Below are positions 10,107-22,500 of a stretch of DNA of 64,000 nucleotides, piece by piece. Positions within the stretch are counted from its first letter, which is position 1. Every line of letters starts with the position of its first letter. Source of the DNA: Platynereis dumerilii (Eukaryota > Annelida > Polychaeta > Phyllodocida > Nereididae); NCBI GenBank assembly GCA_026936325.1, contig JAPTHN010000009.1:1578501-1642500 (forward strand), given 5' to 3'. The notes beneath the pieces were generated by a model. The model did not search any database, had not been told where the DNA came from, and saw nothing but the letters and a program-made list of their open reading frames with translations. The translations under genes and the position numbers were made by a program.

Positions 10107-10869
10107 GTACGAATATTACAAGTCAATTAGATTTATTAAAACCGACTTTACTGGTGTGGAGACGTGAATTTTCCTGGGTATTGCATAAGGCCAAATTAAA
10201 TATTTAGATGGTTATTTCCCTCTAAATGAAGATTCAGTTAAGTTTCAAAAAAATTGTTAGGCTAACTTTACAAGTGCTTTTAGAGGTTAGACGAAAGTGG
10301 ACAAATTTCTCCCTTTTTTCAGCAAAATATGGATGGTTCAACAACATGATTTTGAGGCATGAAAATCTCAAATTTGGGACTCTTTTGGTGGCATGTATTG
10401 GTGGCTATAGCCTATATATATACATTGTATATTATGTATTGTGCTGAAACGCTAGCCAAATTAAAGAAATTGTTTGGCAAATTGTTCTGATAATGTGGAA
10501 CTTCGGCCATGCCAGTATTGAAAGCAAAAAGAATAGTTGTTTTGCCAACCTGCCTGGCTTTTTCATAGTCATATAAGTTGACTGAAATAATTTTCCGTTT
10601 TTTTTCCAGGTTTAGAATCTTTGTCGGGTGTCCTCTCACGCCAAAAGCAGATGGCGCTTGATATTGGAAATGAAGTCGACACCCAGAATGACATCATAGA
10701 TGATATCCATGACCACGTTGATCGAACGAATCAGCGATTAATTCGAGAGACTCGCCATATCAAAATTGTGGATAGAAAATCTAGCACTTGTGGACTATGG
10801 GTGGCAATTGTGCTTCTGTTTATTGCGATCGTGATAATCGCTGTTGTGCCTTTCAACGGAAAACCTTAA
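9922..10869 (+). CDS. STX8: syntaxin 8, last two coding exons (5' part not found)
   Basis: Exons 9922-10106 and 10610-10869 join through a GT-AG intron (GAC GAA G|GT). Syntaxin 8 is a Qc-SNARE of late-endosomal fusion. The first exon gives DLIVDLELGNPRS, a Pro/Trp linker, then GFGQVRNLQSQVLRQQDEG, matching the linker of vertebrate STX8 (GLGFDEIRQQQ...EQDAG). The second gives LSGVLSRQKQM, DIGNEVDTQNDIIDDI with the zero-layer Gln, DRKSSTCG, and a tail anchor of about 20 hydrophobic residues ending VVPFNGKP. The stop is TAA at 10867-10869. About 100 N-terminal residues are missing. The first visible exon begins in phase 2, so at least one upstream exon exists. I could not find it between 2172 and 9921; it may be a short exon I missed, or lie left of the window with MRPL53 inside an intron. 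Confidence 0.9.
10610..10869 (+). CDS. STX8: STX8 last coding exon (SNARE motif and anchor)
   Basis: Follows a long T tract and CCAG. It encodes the Qc-SNARE helix and the C-terminal membrane anchor. Confidence 0.92.
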
Positions 10870-13857
10870 GCTGTTAATTATGCCTTGATTATTGTGTGCA
10901 TCGTTGTTATATTACAGATTCTTCTTAACATATTTATAGATCAATATTAATTTTAAGTTGTGTACAGGCCTAAGCTTGCATAATTTTCCAAATTTGTTTT
11001 GATTGAAGTACTCAGATGTATAATTTGTAGGCCCCTACATCATTTTATATTCTCTAATGTGAGTATCAAACTTATTTTTAAAGCTATTGGATCCGCAGAT
11101 TCTGTGTACAAACTCAACTTCTTTGAAATACTGTTTATGGACAGATTTCAGTCATATTAAATATGCTCTATCTATAGAATTAACTAAATGATGTTCTGTA
11201 TGCACCAAATGGTTGGATCTAATAGCTTTAAAGATTTTTAATTTCTTTGTTTTAACTATGAATACATGCATGCCATTAATTTAATTGTTTTAATAACTGA
11301 AACTTGCAAGTAATATATTATGTAATTTCAGTGAAGGTCCATTGTTCTTTGATCATACGGTATCGAGAATTTTAATAATGCAATTTTGTATGTACATGAT
11401 GTAGAGGTATTCGATGTGGAGCCTTTATTTTTCAACATGTAAAAAGTATAAGTAATGACAAAATTGTACATATTCCTTTGTATATATATATACTTGTTAA
11501 TATAATATTTATAAAATGTATTCCCAAATTGTGTTATGATTTGAGAATTTAGAATATAATTGTCCTTTCTAATCAAAGGGAAGTCGAGGCAATGGAATCT
11601 CTGTGTCAAAGTGATATATTGCATTGTTTCGTTGCTGCTGATTATCAGGCTATGCTTAAGAGAATGAGTGATGGAAAACTGAACATGTTTAAATAATTAA
11701 CTCTCAACTAATGTCTTGACGGACAACACGGTGAATCTAGACTAGTCACTGACAGCACTTGGTGATTTTTGTTAAAGTCAGTTCTGGTTGAAAAAGCATA
11801 TAATATCCAAGTATATATCCAAAATGAAAACCACTTTAATTTCAAAAGAGGATAAGAGTATCAGCTGTTGTCTTTATTGAATTTTTAAAAAATAATTTTA
11901 ATTTGCAAAATGAGATTATGATTGTTCGTGAACCTTATCTTTCGCCTTTTATTGTAGAGAATTTCACGAAAAGTTGAATTGACTGAAAATTGTTCAGTCA
12001 TGATTTATTCAACAAGTTGAGAGTTGAATTCTGTCAACTACTGTAGTTGAACCAACTAGTTAAATTCATGTCTAGTCAGTCATGATTTTATTTTAAACTG
12101 ACTCCTGGGTCTAGGTGAATCGGTGATGGAAGCTGATGGATCAGTCTACAGAAACTCTTTGAGTGGTCTGACCAATGGAAGAACCGGTGGATATGGATAA
12201 TTGGCCTATGTATGAAAACTGTTAATCCTATGATCTTCTCATGTAAAAAAAATATTAAAATGCTCTTCCAAATGGCATGTGAATCTCATCAAATTTTTCC
12301 GTATTTTGACTGTGTCGAGGAAATTCTGTTTGAAAATAAGATTTTGGTTAGCTTCAGACTTTCTGCTTTATTTATGGGGCGCTGTCGTCTTTTCAATCGT
12401 TGTAATACTTTGCAGAAAGATATTGTTCTACTTCATCAATCGAGAGACGTTCATTTCTGTTTTTAATTGTTTTTTTTTGGTCCATCAACCTGTCCTTTCG
12501 TCTAGTTTCCCGCTTGGGGTCTCGTTTTCAGTATTTTTGCAAAATTTATAGAACTTAGAAAATATATTATATTGCCAAAATTAGACCCACTTTCTTATGG
12601 CCCTGAAATGCCAGGCCAGAAATGCAGCTGATTGATTAGGCCATTCCAGATTAATTTTTTGGCTGACAAATTCTTAATGTAGTGAAAAAACTAGGTGCAC
12701 TTGTTTGAGTGATTCCCAATTTATTTCATGCACAAACAGAATTTGTTTCATTTTTGGTGCAGTAGCTCCTGCATCTCAAAATAGAAGCAAACGAAAAAAA
12801 TTAAAGTTATAATTTTGCTATATGATTAAGAAATTAATCAACAAAATTAATTTGGTGTGGCCTTAGCATGTCATTTTAAAGTTGAAAAAATATCAATAAG
12901 AAGTCAAGAATATCAACATAAACATATTTGTTTTATCAAAACATTTATTTCAAACCTGTACATACGTTTGGGAAAAGACTTGGGTAATATAATGATGAGT
13001 TGTTAAATTAGTTGAACAGGTGCACTTTTAATTGCTAATTACCTAAATTGATGCTATAACTACATATTTAATTAACAAAGAGGCCAGCTTCAAATATAGT
13101 TAATATAACTTCAAATAATAACACCCAAACATGTATCGCATTCACATGTCGAATCACAAAACATATCACAAACAAACATCAATTTAACGAAGCAAACACA
13201 TATGGTAAATTAATGTTGCACATATAATTGAGATTGGATAAAACAATTAAGCTTTGTAATATTTTAATTACAAATTCTGCTTTTGCCCAAAGAGCTAGTT
13301 TCACTAAATTCGTAATACCGTATTATCTTGAATAAAAGCTGGGGATCTGCCGTTTATGAATTATCCTTAAGATAGGCACTTATTCAAGGGAATATGGTAT
13401 TAACTTTAGCCTTTTTGCGTAGGAGAGTGCATGTTTGTACAAAATGTGCATTAGGCCGAATTTTTAACTTTCAAATATTGCTTGTCACATTTAAACATGA
13501 ATTTCTTAACAGTTTTTCAGCAAAAATCTAAACAAGAATTGTCAATAAGTCACTTCAGTTATAGATAATACTGATTTTTCAAGCCTTTTTATCAGCAGTT
13601 AGGAGAAATACTTATCAAATATTTTTAACATGATACGCTAATTATCTTAAAAAAATTAAAACACAATTTTAGGTCACACACATTCAAGAAGACAAAGTTG
13701 CAAACCAAAAATTATTTTCTAATCTGAACTTATTAAGATATGCGAAATACTTGTTGCATAAAATATTCCTCTTTTTCTATTGGCCTATTATCAACTTCAG
13801 TCACTGACATTTAGGCAAGATACATATATGTATACTACACTAGTTATTCTGACGCAT
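10870..13857. other. 3' flank of STX8, AT-rich
   Basis: Probably STX8 3' UTR in its first part, followed by intergenic DNA. I found no canonical AATAAA that I would assign with confidence. 12212-12551 has open frames but no protein similarity I can recognise. Confidence 0.4.
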
Positions 13858-14102
13858 ATAATGATGGGAGATTGGGGTAAGTTAACCCATGGAATCTGTT
13901 GGATCAAGGGCATTCAAGGCCCCTGGAAATGATCAAGATGCCCAAAAAATTAATGCAATAATTCTGATTTGAATATTACATTTCTTTATCAAAAGATACT
14001 TCCAATTCTTTGGCAAAAATGGTAAATTTTTTAAATTTACCTAAGCACTAAGGATCAATGTACCCCAGTGATCAACTTACCCCAGTTTACCCATCATATA
14101 TC
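13858..14102. mobile_element. hairpin element (MITE)
   Basis: The left end ATGATGGGAGATTGGGG (continuing GTAAGTTAACCC) is matched in inverted form at 14075-14098 (CTTACCCCAGTTTACCCATC). About 245 bases, AT-rich flanks; the exact duplication is ambiguous because both flanks read AT-TA. Confidence 0.65.
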
Positions 14103-15779
14103 ATACTCTGTACATATTGCTTTAGAGAAGGAAGCCCTAGCTTATAAATGTATATGGAGATTCCTGTTAATTATCAATATTCACAATATTTGGCACTAAT
14201 TGGTGTTGCATGAAATTATAATAATTACAGTCAGGTCAAAGATTATTAAGCCCCATAGTAAACAGGGGATCAGAATATAAAGTTTTCGTCATTTTGATTG
14301 CAAAAAAAAACAACTTAATATTATAACTGTTGCACCTTTTTTTCTCGCTACTATGTTCCCTTGAGTATTAAATAACCTATAGTCTTGAAGCGCTTTTGAA
14401 AGACGAAGAATTCAGCAGAAAAAGATGTAATTTCTAGAATATGTCATGGGGTACAAATATTTTGGACTGACTGTAAAACATGTTAATCAACTATCACTAG
14501 CTGTTTATAATTGCAGTTGCTGATGAAACTAATTAAATATTTTGAAGGGGTAACATAGCGATGATAATAATTCATACGAAACAAACAAATTTTAACAAAT
14601 ATACACGAAACAACACAATCATAAACAAATGGTTAACATGTTGCATTTTTAACTCATGCATCCAATAAATTAAAGATAATACAATGGAAAAAAATTAAAA
14701 ACATATTTTTAAAAAACTCAGCATATATTCCTTGATTGTGAAAATCACAAAAAAATCTGTATGCTTGTTTACAACTGTCTTTCAAAAAGTCACAATTCAA
14801 TAAAGGGCCCGTGAGTCGCCACAAAATTAATCCTGTCCTCAGTCGTTGCGGTGTCAAAAAATCAATAAATCAATTTATAAAATTGATTGTTCAATTAATC
14901 ATCAGATGGTCAGTAAATTGTTGTTAATACTGATGCCTGCCTCATTGTTTTTATCTCATTGTGTTTAAATTCTTGTGATATTATCAGAAATAACTGATTA
15001 GTTATACTTTCAGTTTAAATAATATCTGAAGAAAAATCCACTCTTTTTCTTAATCATGCAAAAACATTTTCAAAATTGACATTTTTTAATATATTTTCCA
15101 AAATGATATTCATTCACTATTTTCTGGCTTATGACTAATATGCAGCCCTCTCTGGCAAGAACTTGCCGCTACCTGATGTTTTATGTCACTAATTGTGGCT
15201 ATTTCTTATGAGATCATGCACGGAGTAATTTTTTACAATCTCAAAAAGACGTGTATTAAAATTTTTTAATATTTTTAGGGATCTACAGTTCTGTTCCATA
15301 CTTATATGATTCACACTGGTTTTTAATGTTGGTGTTGTTGCTAAACTCAGGAGAACTAGGATAAAACATTAACCATAGGTTAATTTAAGGTAACAGTAAC
15401 AAACTACAAGATTTAAACAGCGAAACAAATGAAACAAGCAAAAATATTTACAACAAAATTGATTAAATTATCAATTTTAACCAATTTTATCAACAAAAGC
15501 AGTAAGAAGCCTGTAGCTGTTATTATCAATTTATCAGCTCTAATCGGACAAATCTACAGCCATGCAACTAAATGGAAAAAAAAAAAATCTTGAGAAAAAA
15601 ATAAGCGAAATAAATTGATATCATATTAATTGGTTATAATAATATAAATACTGAAACTTGAACCTATCTACACTCCCAACATTTATCTAATTGTGATATT
15701 CCATTTTTCACTTACTATCATCATAAAAATATTATATTATATTTTACTTATAAAATATAAAAGTTATTTAAAAATTATT
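14103..15779. other. converging 3' region of STX8 and the CLK kinase
   Basis: AT-rich DNA with no supported exon. Part may be 3' UTR of the minus-strand kinase. Confidence 0.35.
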
Positions 15780-16315
15780 GCTATGGTAACTTTTACTGTG
15801 GAGATTGCTGCTTCATTATGCAAATGAGATTGCTACAAACTAATACCTGATTGGCTGAAAGTGTTTATGCAAAACTCATAATGCAAATTGTAATATTAGA
15901 AAATCTATGTTGCTGAGAAAAATTTTTTATCCAAATTTTTGAATATTTAAACTAAATTTATTTAACGAGATTGCTTTAAGCTATTTCCTGATTGGCTAAA
16001 ATCGTTCTCTCCTCGTTCATCCTCTGCGTAATTAGCTCTTATGTTCGTGTGTTGTTTTGAGATTGGTAATGTTTTTCCACAGCTGTCAAAAGTAAATTCA
16101 TCCTCTGATTGGTTCACTTGTGAAAGCCGTTTTCTGATTGGCTAAAATATTTTTTTCACTGAGAATGTCGTTAAAAGTAAATTCATCCATTGATTGGTTG
16201 ATACGCTTCTTATGCAAATTTATGCAAATGAGATTCCTGCTGCAGGCTGCTTCCTTTCCTCTGATTGGTTGATTCTTCTGATTTCTTTGCTCTGATTGGC
16301 TACCGACTGAGACTG
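15780..16315. repeat. dispersed TGATTGG / ATGCAAAT repeats around the kinase stop codon
   Basis: TGATTGGCT or TGATTGGTT and close forms recur about eight times at 20-100 base spacing (near 15850, 15990, 16105, 16133, 16191, 16260, 16290), and ATGCAAAT-like words about three times. The last unit runs into the stop codon of the kinase gene (16300-16302). On the kinase strand these read as CCAATCA within the 3' UTR. They look like a decayed tandem repeat; CCAAT-box function is only a possibility. Confidence 0.6.
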
Positions 16316-16500
16316 TGTGAGCGCTCACGGGCTTCCCCGTTTTTTGGATCGTCGCCCCGTTCTTCGGGGGTCAATTTGTCGAAGTAAGGATGCTTCATGA
16401 CGTCCGGCATCTGAATACGATACTGAGGGTCATACTCTAGCATCTGAGAAATCAGGTCGAACAGATGGCGGTGGTCTTCGTTGTCACCTCTCATGTAGCG
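16300..16500 (-). CDS. CLK: CLK last coding exon with stop
   Basis: 201 bases starting [20 protein letters not shown] and including [20 protein letters not shown]. After [16 protein letters not shown] it ends ERSHSLSR and TAG. Confidence 0.95.
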   Translation of the reverse strand, partial: RYMRGDNEDHRHLFDLISQMLEYDPQYRIQMPDVMKHPYFDKLTPEERGDDPKNGEARERSHSLSR

Positions 16501-19500
16501 CTACAAAAAATAAAAATTATTTTAGAAATTGAAAATGTATTTAAATAGTCATTTGGAAAGATCTTGAGCTGCTTAAGTAAGCAATACATGGATGAATAGG
16601 GAGATTTTGCATCTGCAGTATTCTTGACTGATCAGTATATTTATCCATAAAAATTTATTTGCGATCAATTGAATTTATTAATATTTGTCATACAAAATTA
16701 CAAACATCTAAAAATAATTAACTTGATCATAATATTTTAAGAAGAACTGAGACAAACTCACAGAACTATATATAACTGGTATTTGATTTCTAATCACACT
16801 TCTAATAGAGAAAATATCGCAAAAGCAAAGACGAAAAATTTCATGTTACTTTATTTGTTCAATGTAAAAAATGTTTCATAATTTTTCAGAATTTAATCAT
16901 GCAAATCATAAAACATTAAATTATTTTGACATTCAAATCAGAACAACTAAAACTATCAAAATTAACAAAATCTAATAGTCTATTCTAGAACAGGTATGTT
17001 AAATGTAAGTAGGTAAATTTAACCATACAAAGAGCGGTTTGCAGTGTTTGGCCACATATTTTCCAGATTCCGATTTGGAGTCCCATTTAACGTATCCATA
17101 TTGGAAGTAGTGGCTTTTCCTAAATTTTAACAAGACAAAGACAAAAAAATGCAACAACTAAGTCAAGAGTCAGATCATGCTTAAATTTAATTGATTACAT
17201 AGGCGTGCCGTGAGGGGACATTTTTGGAGAAGGAGCAAAACTGCCATTAAATTGCCTGATTTCATACCATTTCAAATTACATATTTTGGGAACATTAAGT
17301 TTTCAGTAATATAAGTATATTTTATCAAAACCCAAATTTTTCGCTACCTTGCTAAATTTTTATTGTTTGCCAAAATGTTTTCAGTTCCCATCTCTGGTAC
17401 GCCTATGATTGGTTAGTTACAAACTGCAACAAAAATTAGTATTGTGAGTTTATAATAAACATGCTTCTCCAACGATTTCAACAAAAGATGAATTAGTGGC
17501 ATAATGGATCAAAAATAGAAAATCTTTTCTGATCCTCAGCTGCCAATGATTCCACAACTTTGTCAAAATGATAATTTTGACCATGAAAAATATATTAAAT
17601 CGGCAATAGAAACAGTTATTAATAAATCAAAATAAAGTAAAGCAACAAAAAAAATCTACAAAATGAAAAGAAATCTGTATCTTAAATGCGCAGACGAAAA
17701 TTCTTAAGATTTTAACACTAAAACAATATAAAATCATTAAAATCAATTCTTAGAATGAAACCAATATACCAACCACAGAACGTAAATTTACCTTAATTTT
17801 TCTCTTATTTTAATTAAGCAACTAAAGCTATTCCTTAGTATAACTTAATTATTGGAGAAGTTTTGACTTTTCAACATCTTAAGATGTAATACCAAAAAAA
17901 AATCTTAAAAGAAACATGTTCAAGAAAGTTAATACGAACCTAGAAATGATTTAACTTTTTAAAAATTTATCCTAAGCCAGAGTAGCATCAGTTTTATAAT
18001 TTACCAGGAAATTAAAGAATATTTCACAATAAGAATTGCGCTTTGTGACTTATGAGTCATAATGCTAGTGATGTGTCATGAATATACTATTAGTTTAGTG
18101 GCACTGAAAATTAAGGTTATTGTAGGCCTACTGCTTGTTGGTGACTAACAAATGAAAAGATTTTGAAAAAAAAACAGGGTAAATCGAAAAGTGGCTTAGC
18201 CTCGTCCTGATCTTGACTTTTTACTTATTGAACGCCCTCTGTGGTTCCCACGCTAAAGGTATAATCAGTCTGCTACACCTCCCTGGTATAATCATGACTC
18301 ATCATTGGTGATCATGACTCACAAAGAGCAAATTTCACCATGAAATGGTATTCTCCTTCCCTGTAAATTATGAAATGACTGCATTCTAAAAAAATTCAGA
18401 CAAAATTGGTTTTTTAGATTCAAAATGGTTTTTTGAAAAACCAAATTTCAATGCAAAAAACCAACATGGATTTTTAAAAAAAATCCATGATAGATTTGTT
18501 TGAAACCAATTTTGTCTGAAATTTTTTAGAGTGCAGTCATTTCATAATTTACAGGGAAGGAGAATGACATTTCACAGTGAAATTTGTTTCAATGCAAAAA
18601 ACCAACATGGATTTATTAAAAAATCCATGTTGGTTTTGCATTGAAATTTGGTTTTTCAAAAAACCATTTTGAATCTAAAAAACCAATTTTGTCCCGATAT
18701 TTTTTAGAGTGTGTATTGAATATTGGTACAACTTCAAACTTTGTAACAGCCTAGAGCAGCACCCTGTCATGGCTTAATTATGAACCTAAAATGGGAGTTA
18801 AACTTAAACATTGACTGTTTTGTTTTCTTAATTGCAAAACATTTCCCTTATGTTAGCACAAAACCAACAAAACAAAAACAATATCTTAAAGGGGATCACA
18901 CCATGCACAAGAAACCATGGCAACCAAAACCAATTTTTTTTCTCTTCACTTACAAAAAGTGGTTTACAGTTCTCACGGACATATTGTCCAGCGGTACTGT
19001 GATGGTCCCATTCCAGTCGGCCGTGCCAAAAATAGCCGTTCCTTTTTTAATACAAATTGTATAAAATCAGATTTTCAAAAATGATTTTCCAAGCTGTGCG
19101 ATGGTAAAAATAACCAAATTGACCACCTATTTCACAACGGCAAATTGTAGGCCAACTAATTTTGTAAATTGAGATTTTTGAAAGTGATTTGCCTCACATA
19201 GTAGTCGGAAGTTTGACCACATATCTTGCCTTAGAATTTTTCTTACACAATATTAGTTACTTTTTTGGAATTATTAGTCCAAAAAATATTTCGATCCAAA
19301 ACAATTTCTGAATGTTAATTTTAAGAAGAAAGACGGTCCAAATATTTGGCCTATTTCTATGTTTAAATGTCAGTAAGTCATAAGATATCTTTTTCGCAAT
19401 CATAAGATATTTTCGCAGTCATTATTTCCCTCACCATTCCTATCCTGCGGCATGTTTCAGAACTATTCTAAATAAACTGACATAATTAAATAATTTGAAT

Positions 19501-22500
19501 TAATATAAAATGACAAAGAACATAACCATGACAAAATCATGAAATAAGCACACAGAGCATTAAACTCTGCATCAAACTTTTAACAAGTGCATAAAATCTG
19601 TTTGTGTTCAAAATTAAAAAAAATTTTTGATGACTTAACGACAATTTGTTGGCAACTTATAAATAAATTTGACCTCATAAACTGCTCTAAATATTTAAAT
19701 AAATGTATTTATTTGATATAACAGAAATGCGAGGAAACACTTACTTTGACTTTTTGGCCATGCGATATGGAATTCCTCCCAGAATCCTCTCCATCATGGC
19801 AAGATGCTCCCGGTTATCGTGCGTCTGAAATTAAATTAATTTGTTTAGTTTTTTTTTTCATTCAACATTGTCAAGGCATCATACCTTTGGGCTTTTATTA
19901 TTTTCTTGTTTATGGTTACATCCAAGTCGTAGTCTGGAGTGAAGGACACTATAAAAGTCTTTCACTAGCTTTTTTATCTGACGGAAACCCAGTAGTCATT
20001 GGTGTACTTTATCGATGATCTGCAAACTATAAAGTATGGACCTATTCCCTGAAAATAGCATTTATATGCTCTACCAAAATGACAAACTTTTTAATTGATA
20101 TGAAAAATCCATAGATGCAAGGCAACTCCACAAGGTAAAATGGTTTATTGAAATTGAAGAGGTTGTTGTATATGTTGTCATTACTCAGTCAGCATTGATA
20201 TCTTATCACAATTTAATTACTCTTTTGATTTTTTTAATTAAAAAAAAAATTGTTGTATTTTGTGTTTTTCGATAAATGTGTCATGTTTGACATATATTTA
20301 TTTTCCAAGTAAAAGAAAGTTGTTCTTTACCTGGAACAAGGTAAACCCGGTGTAGAGTTCAAACATAATGCATCCTATACTCCACACATCGCAGGGTTGT
20401 GACCAGCCCAGTTCTGAAATGTAAAAAAAGATATTTAAAAATAACTCATTTTTACGAAGAAATAGTTCTCAGTCTTGCAATCATTGGGTGTTGAGAAGAC
20501 CTAGCCAAGACAAGAGAAACACCTTTATCAGTTTTTGTGTGTTTTTTTTTTATATATATACAGGGAATTTGAAGGTGACAGATATAATCATCTTTTATTC
20601 CGTCCCTTGTACAAAGCTTTGGATGGGGGTGGGTTTTACAGAATGATATATCAATCGTTGTGTCAATTTTTTGTGTGATTATTCCTGAAGATAGTGATTA
20701 TCTAATACATCAATAGTGAATCCCCCTGTCCCTTGGCCATTTAACTTTTGAATTCACTGTCCCTGGGCCATTTTACTTTTGAATTCCCCTGTCTCTTGGC
20801 CATTTCACTTTTGACTTCACTGTCTCTTGGCCATTTCACTTTTGAATTCCCTTTCCCTTGGCCATTTTACTTTTTTCGTCCCTGTCCCTTGGCCGTTTTA
20901 CTTTTGTCTTCACTGTCCCTTTGCCATTTTAAAACTTTTGAATTCCCTGTCTCTTAGCCATTTTACTTTTGAATTCCCTGTCCCTTGGACATTCTATTAA
21001 TATTACGAGGCATTTTACTTTTGAATTCCCTGCCCCCATACCCCCCTCCCATCCCCCCATCCAGAGACTCAGGTATGCTAGTTTACCATAAATTCCTCTG
21101 AATATTTACCCAGAATGACTTCAGGCGACCTGTAATGTCTGGTGGACACAATGGTGCTGTGGTGTTCATGGTCGAAGGTGGCTGAACCGAAGTCAATCAG
21201 CCGGACGGAAGCGTTCTTCACTCTGCGGAAGTCTTTCTGCAAGTCCAGGTATTAAGAATACGTCAATAATTGTTATTGAATAAAGGTAAAATTGACATAT
21301 TAATGTGTAAACATATTTACTGGTATAAAATACATTTTCACATTTATAGTGATGCCTCCGCTTACGAAACTGGTGCCGATCCATTTCAAAATGTGCAGAC
21401 ATAAATATAACCAAATTTTCATTTGTTTTGTGATACCTCCACTAACGGATCTGGTGCCAAACTGCTTCAAAATGAACACAATTATGTATGAAATATTTGT
21501 CCAAGGTACAAAGTTCACTTTATATGTTTTTTGCATCAGTTTTGAAGCTGGGATGACCATCGAGAATCATGATGGAAGAATGAAAGAAATATCATCATGC
21601 TATGACAAAATGATATTATTTTAGTGTCCATGCTTTCTATTCTGCCAACTGGTTTCATAACAGAACAGTATTATTTATATACTAGCTGTTCACCCGTTAG
21701 GGTTTCTTGCTTTTCAAAAATGCGCCGAGTTCCAGGTTCTTCCCAGGTTCGAGTAATGTGAAGGCTGCTCCTATTTGCAGGTTCCAGTCAGCTTTCAGTA
21801 AGATGAAGTAATGTGGATCGTTTGGAACTACTACAGCGGGGTGTACAGCACTAGAAACACTGAGATACTGGAGTTGTTGGAAAATATGGTTTTTTCAAGA
21901 TACATTGCGCAACTGAATTTCTGGGTAGTTATATATATTGGACATAGAAGTTCAATCAGTGTGGCAAAAGATGCGGAATTTAGTGGCCTGTAATAGACTG
22001 GCGGGATTTTTGAAAAATGGCTTTATTTAGAGAGGTACGAGCATTTTGGGGTAAAAGTCGGGAACCCATCTTTTTAGCATATTTCAGGTATGCAGATTCC
22101 AAAAAAACCGGTTCCCAAGCGATATTCCGGGTCCTTAACCTCCTAATTTGCATAACAAAATTGCCGCCAAATTAGCAATTTTTTTATCGTTTTAAAGCAG
22201 TAACCTTCAATATACTACTGTTTATGAAAGCAAAAAAGGCAAACTAAGTGGCTCAATCCATGTTATGAAGACCAAGGAATACTCACACCTTGTTAGAATC
22301 AATTATACAAGTTTGATGGTCATTGATATGCAAATTAGTAGCCGCCATTATACAAAAATGCCTTTTCTTCAATAACTTCCTTACTAATCAAGCAAATTTA
22401 ACAAATTAAAGTTCTATACCCATGTTTTAAGGGTCAATGAAGATGATGAAACCATCTATTAAGTCATAACACTCATCTAATTTAATTATGCAAGAATTAT

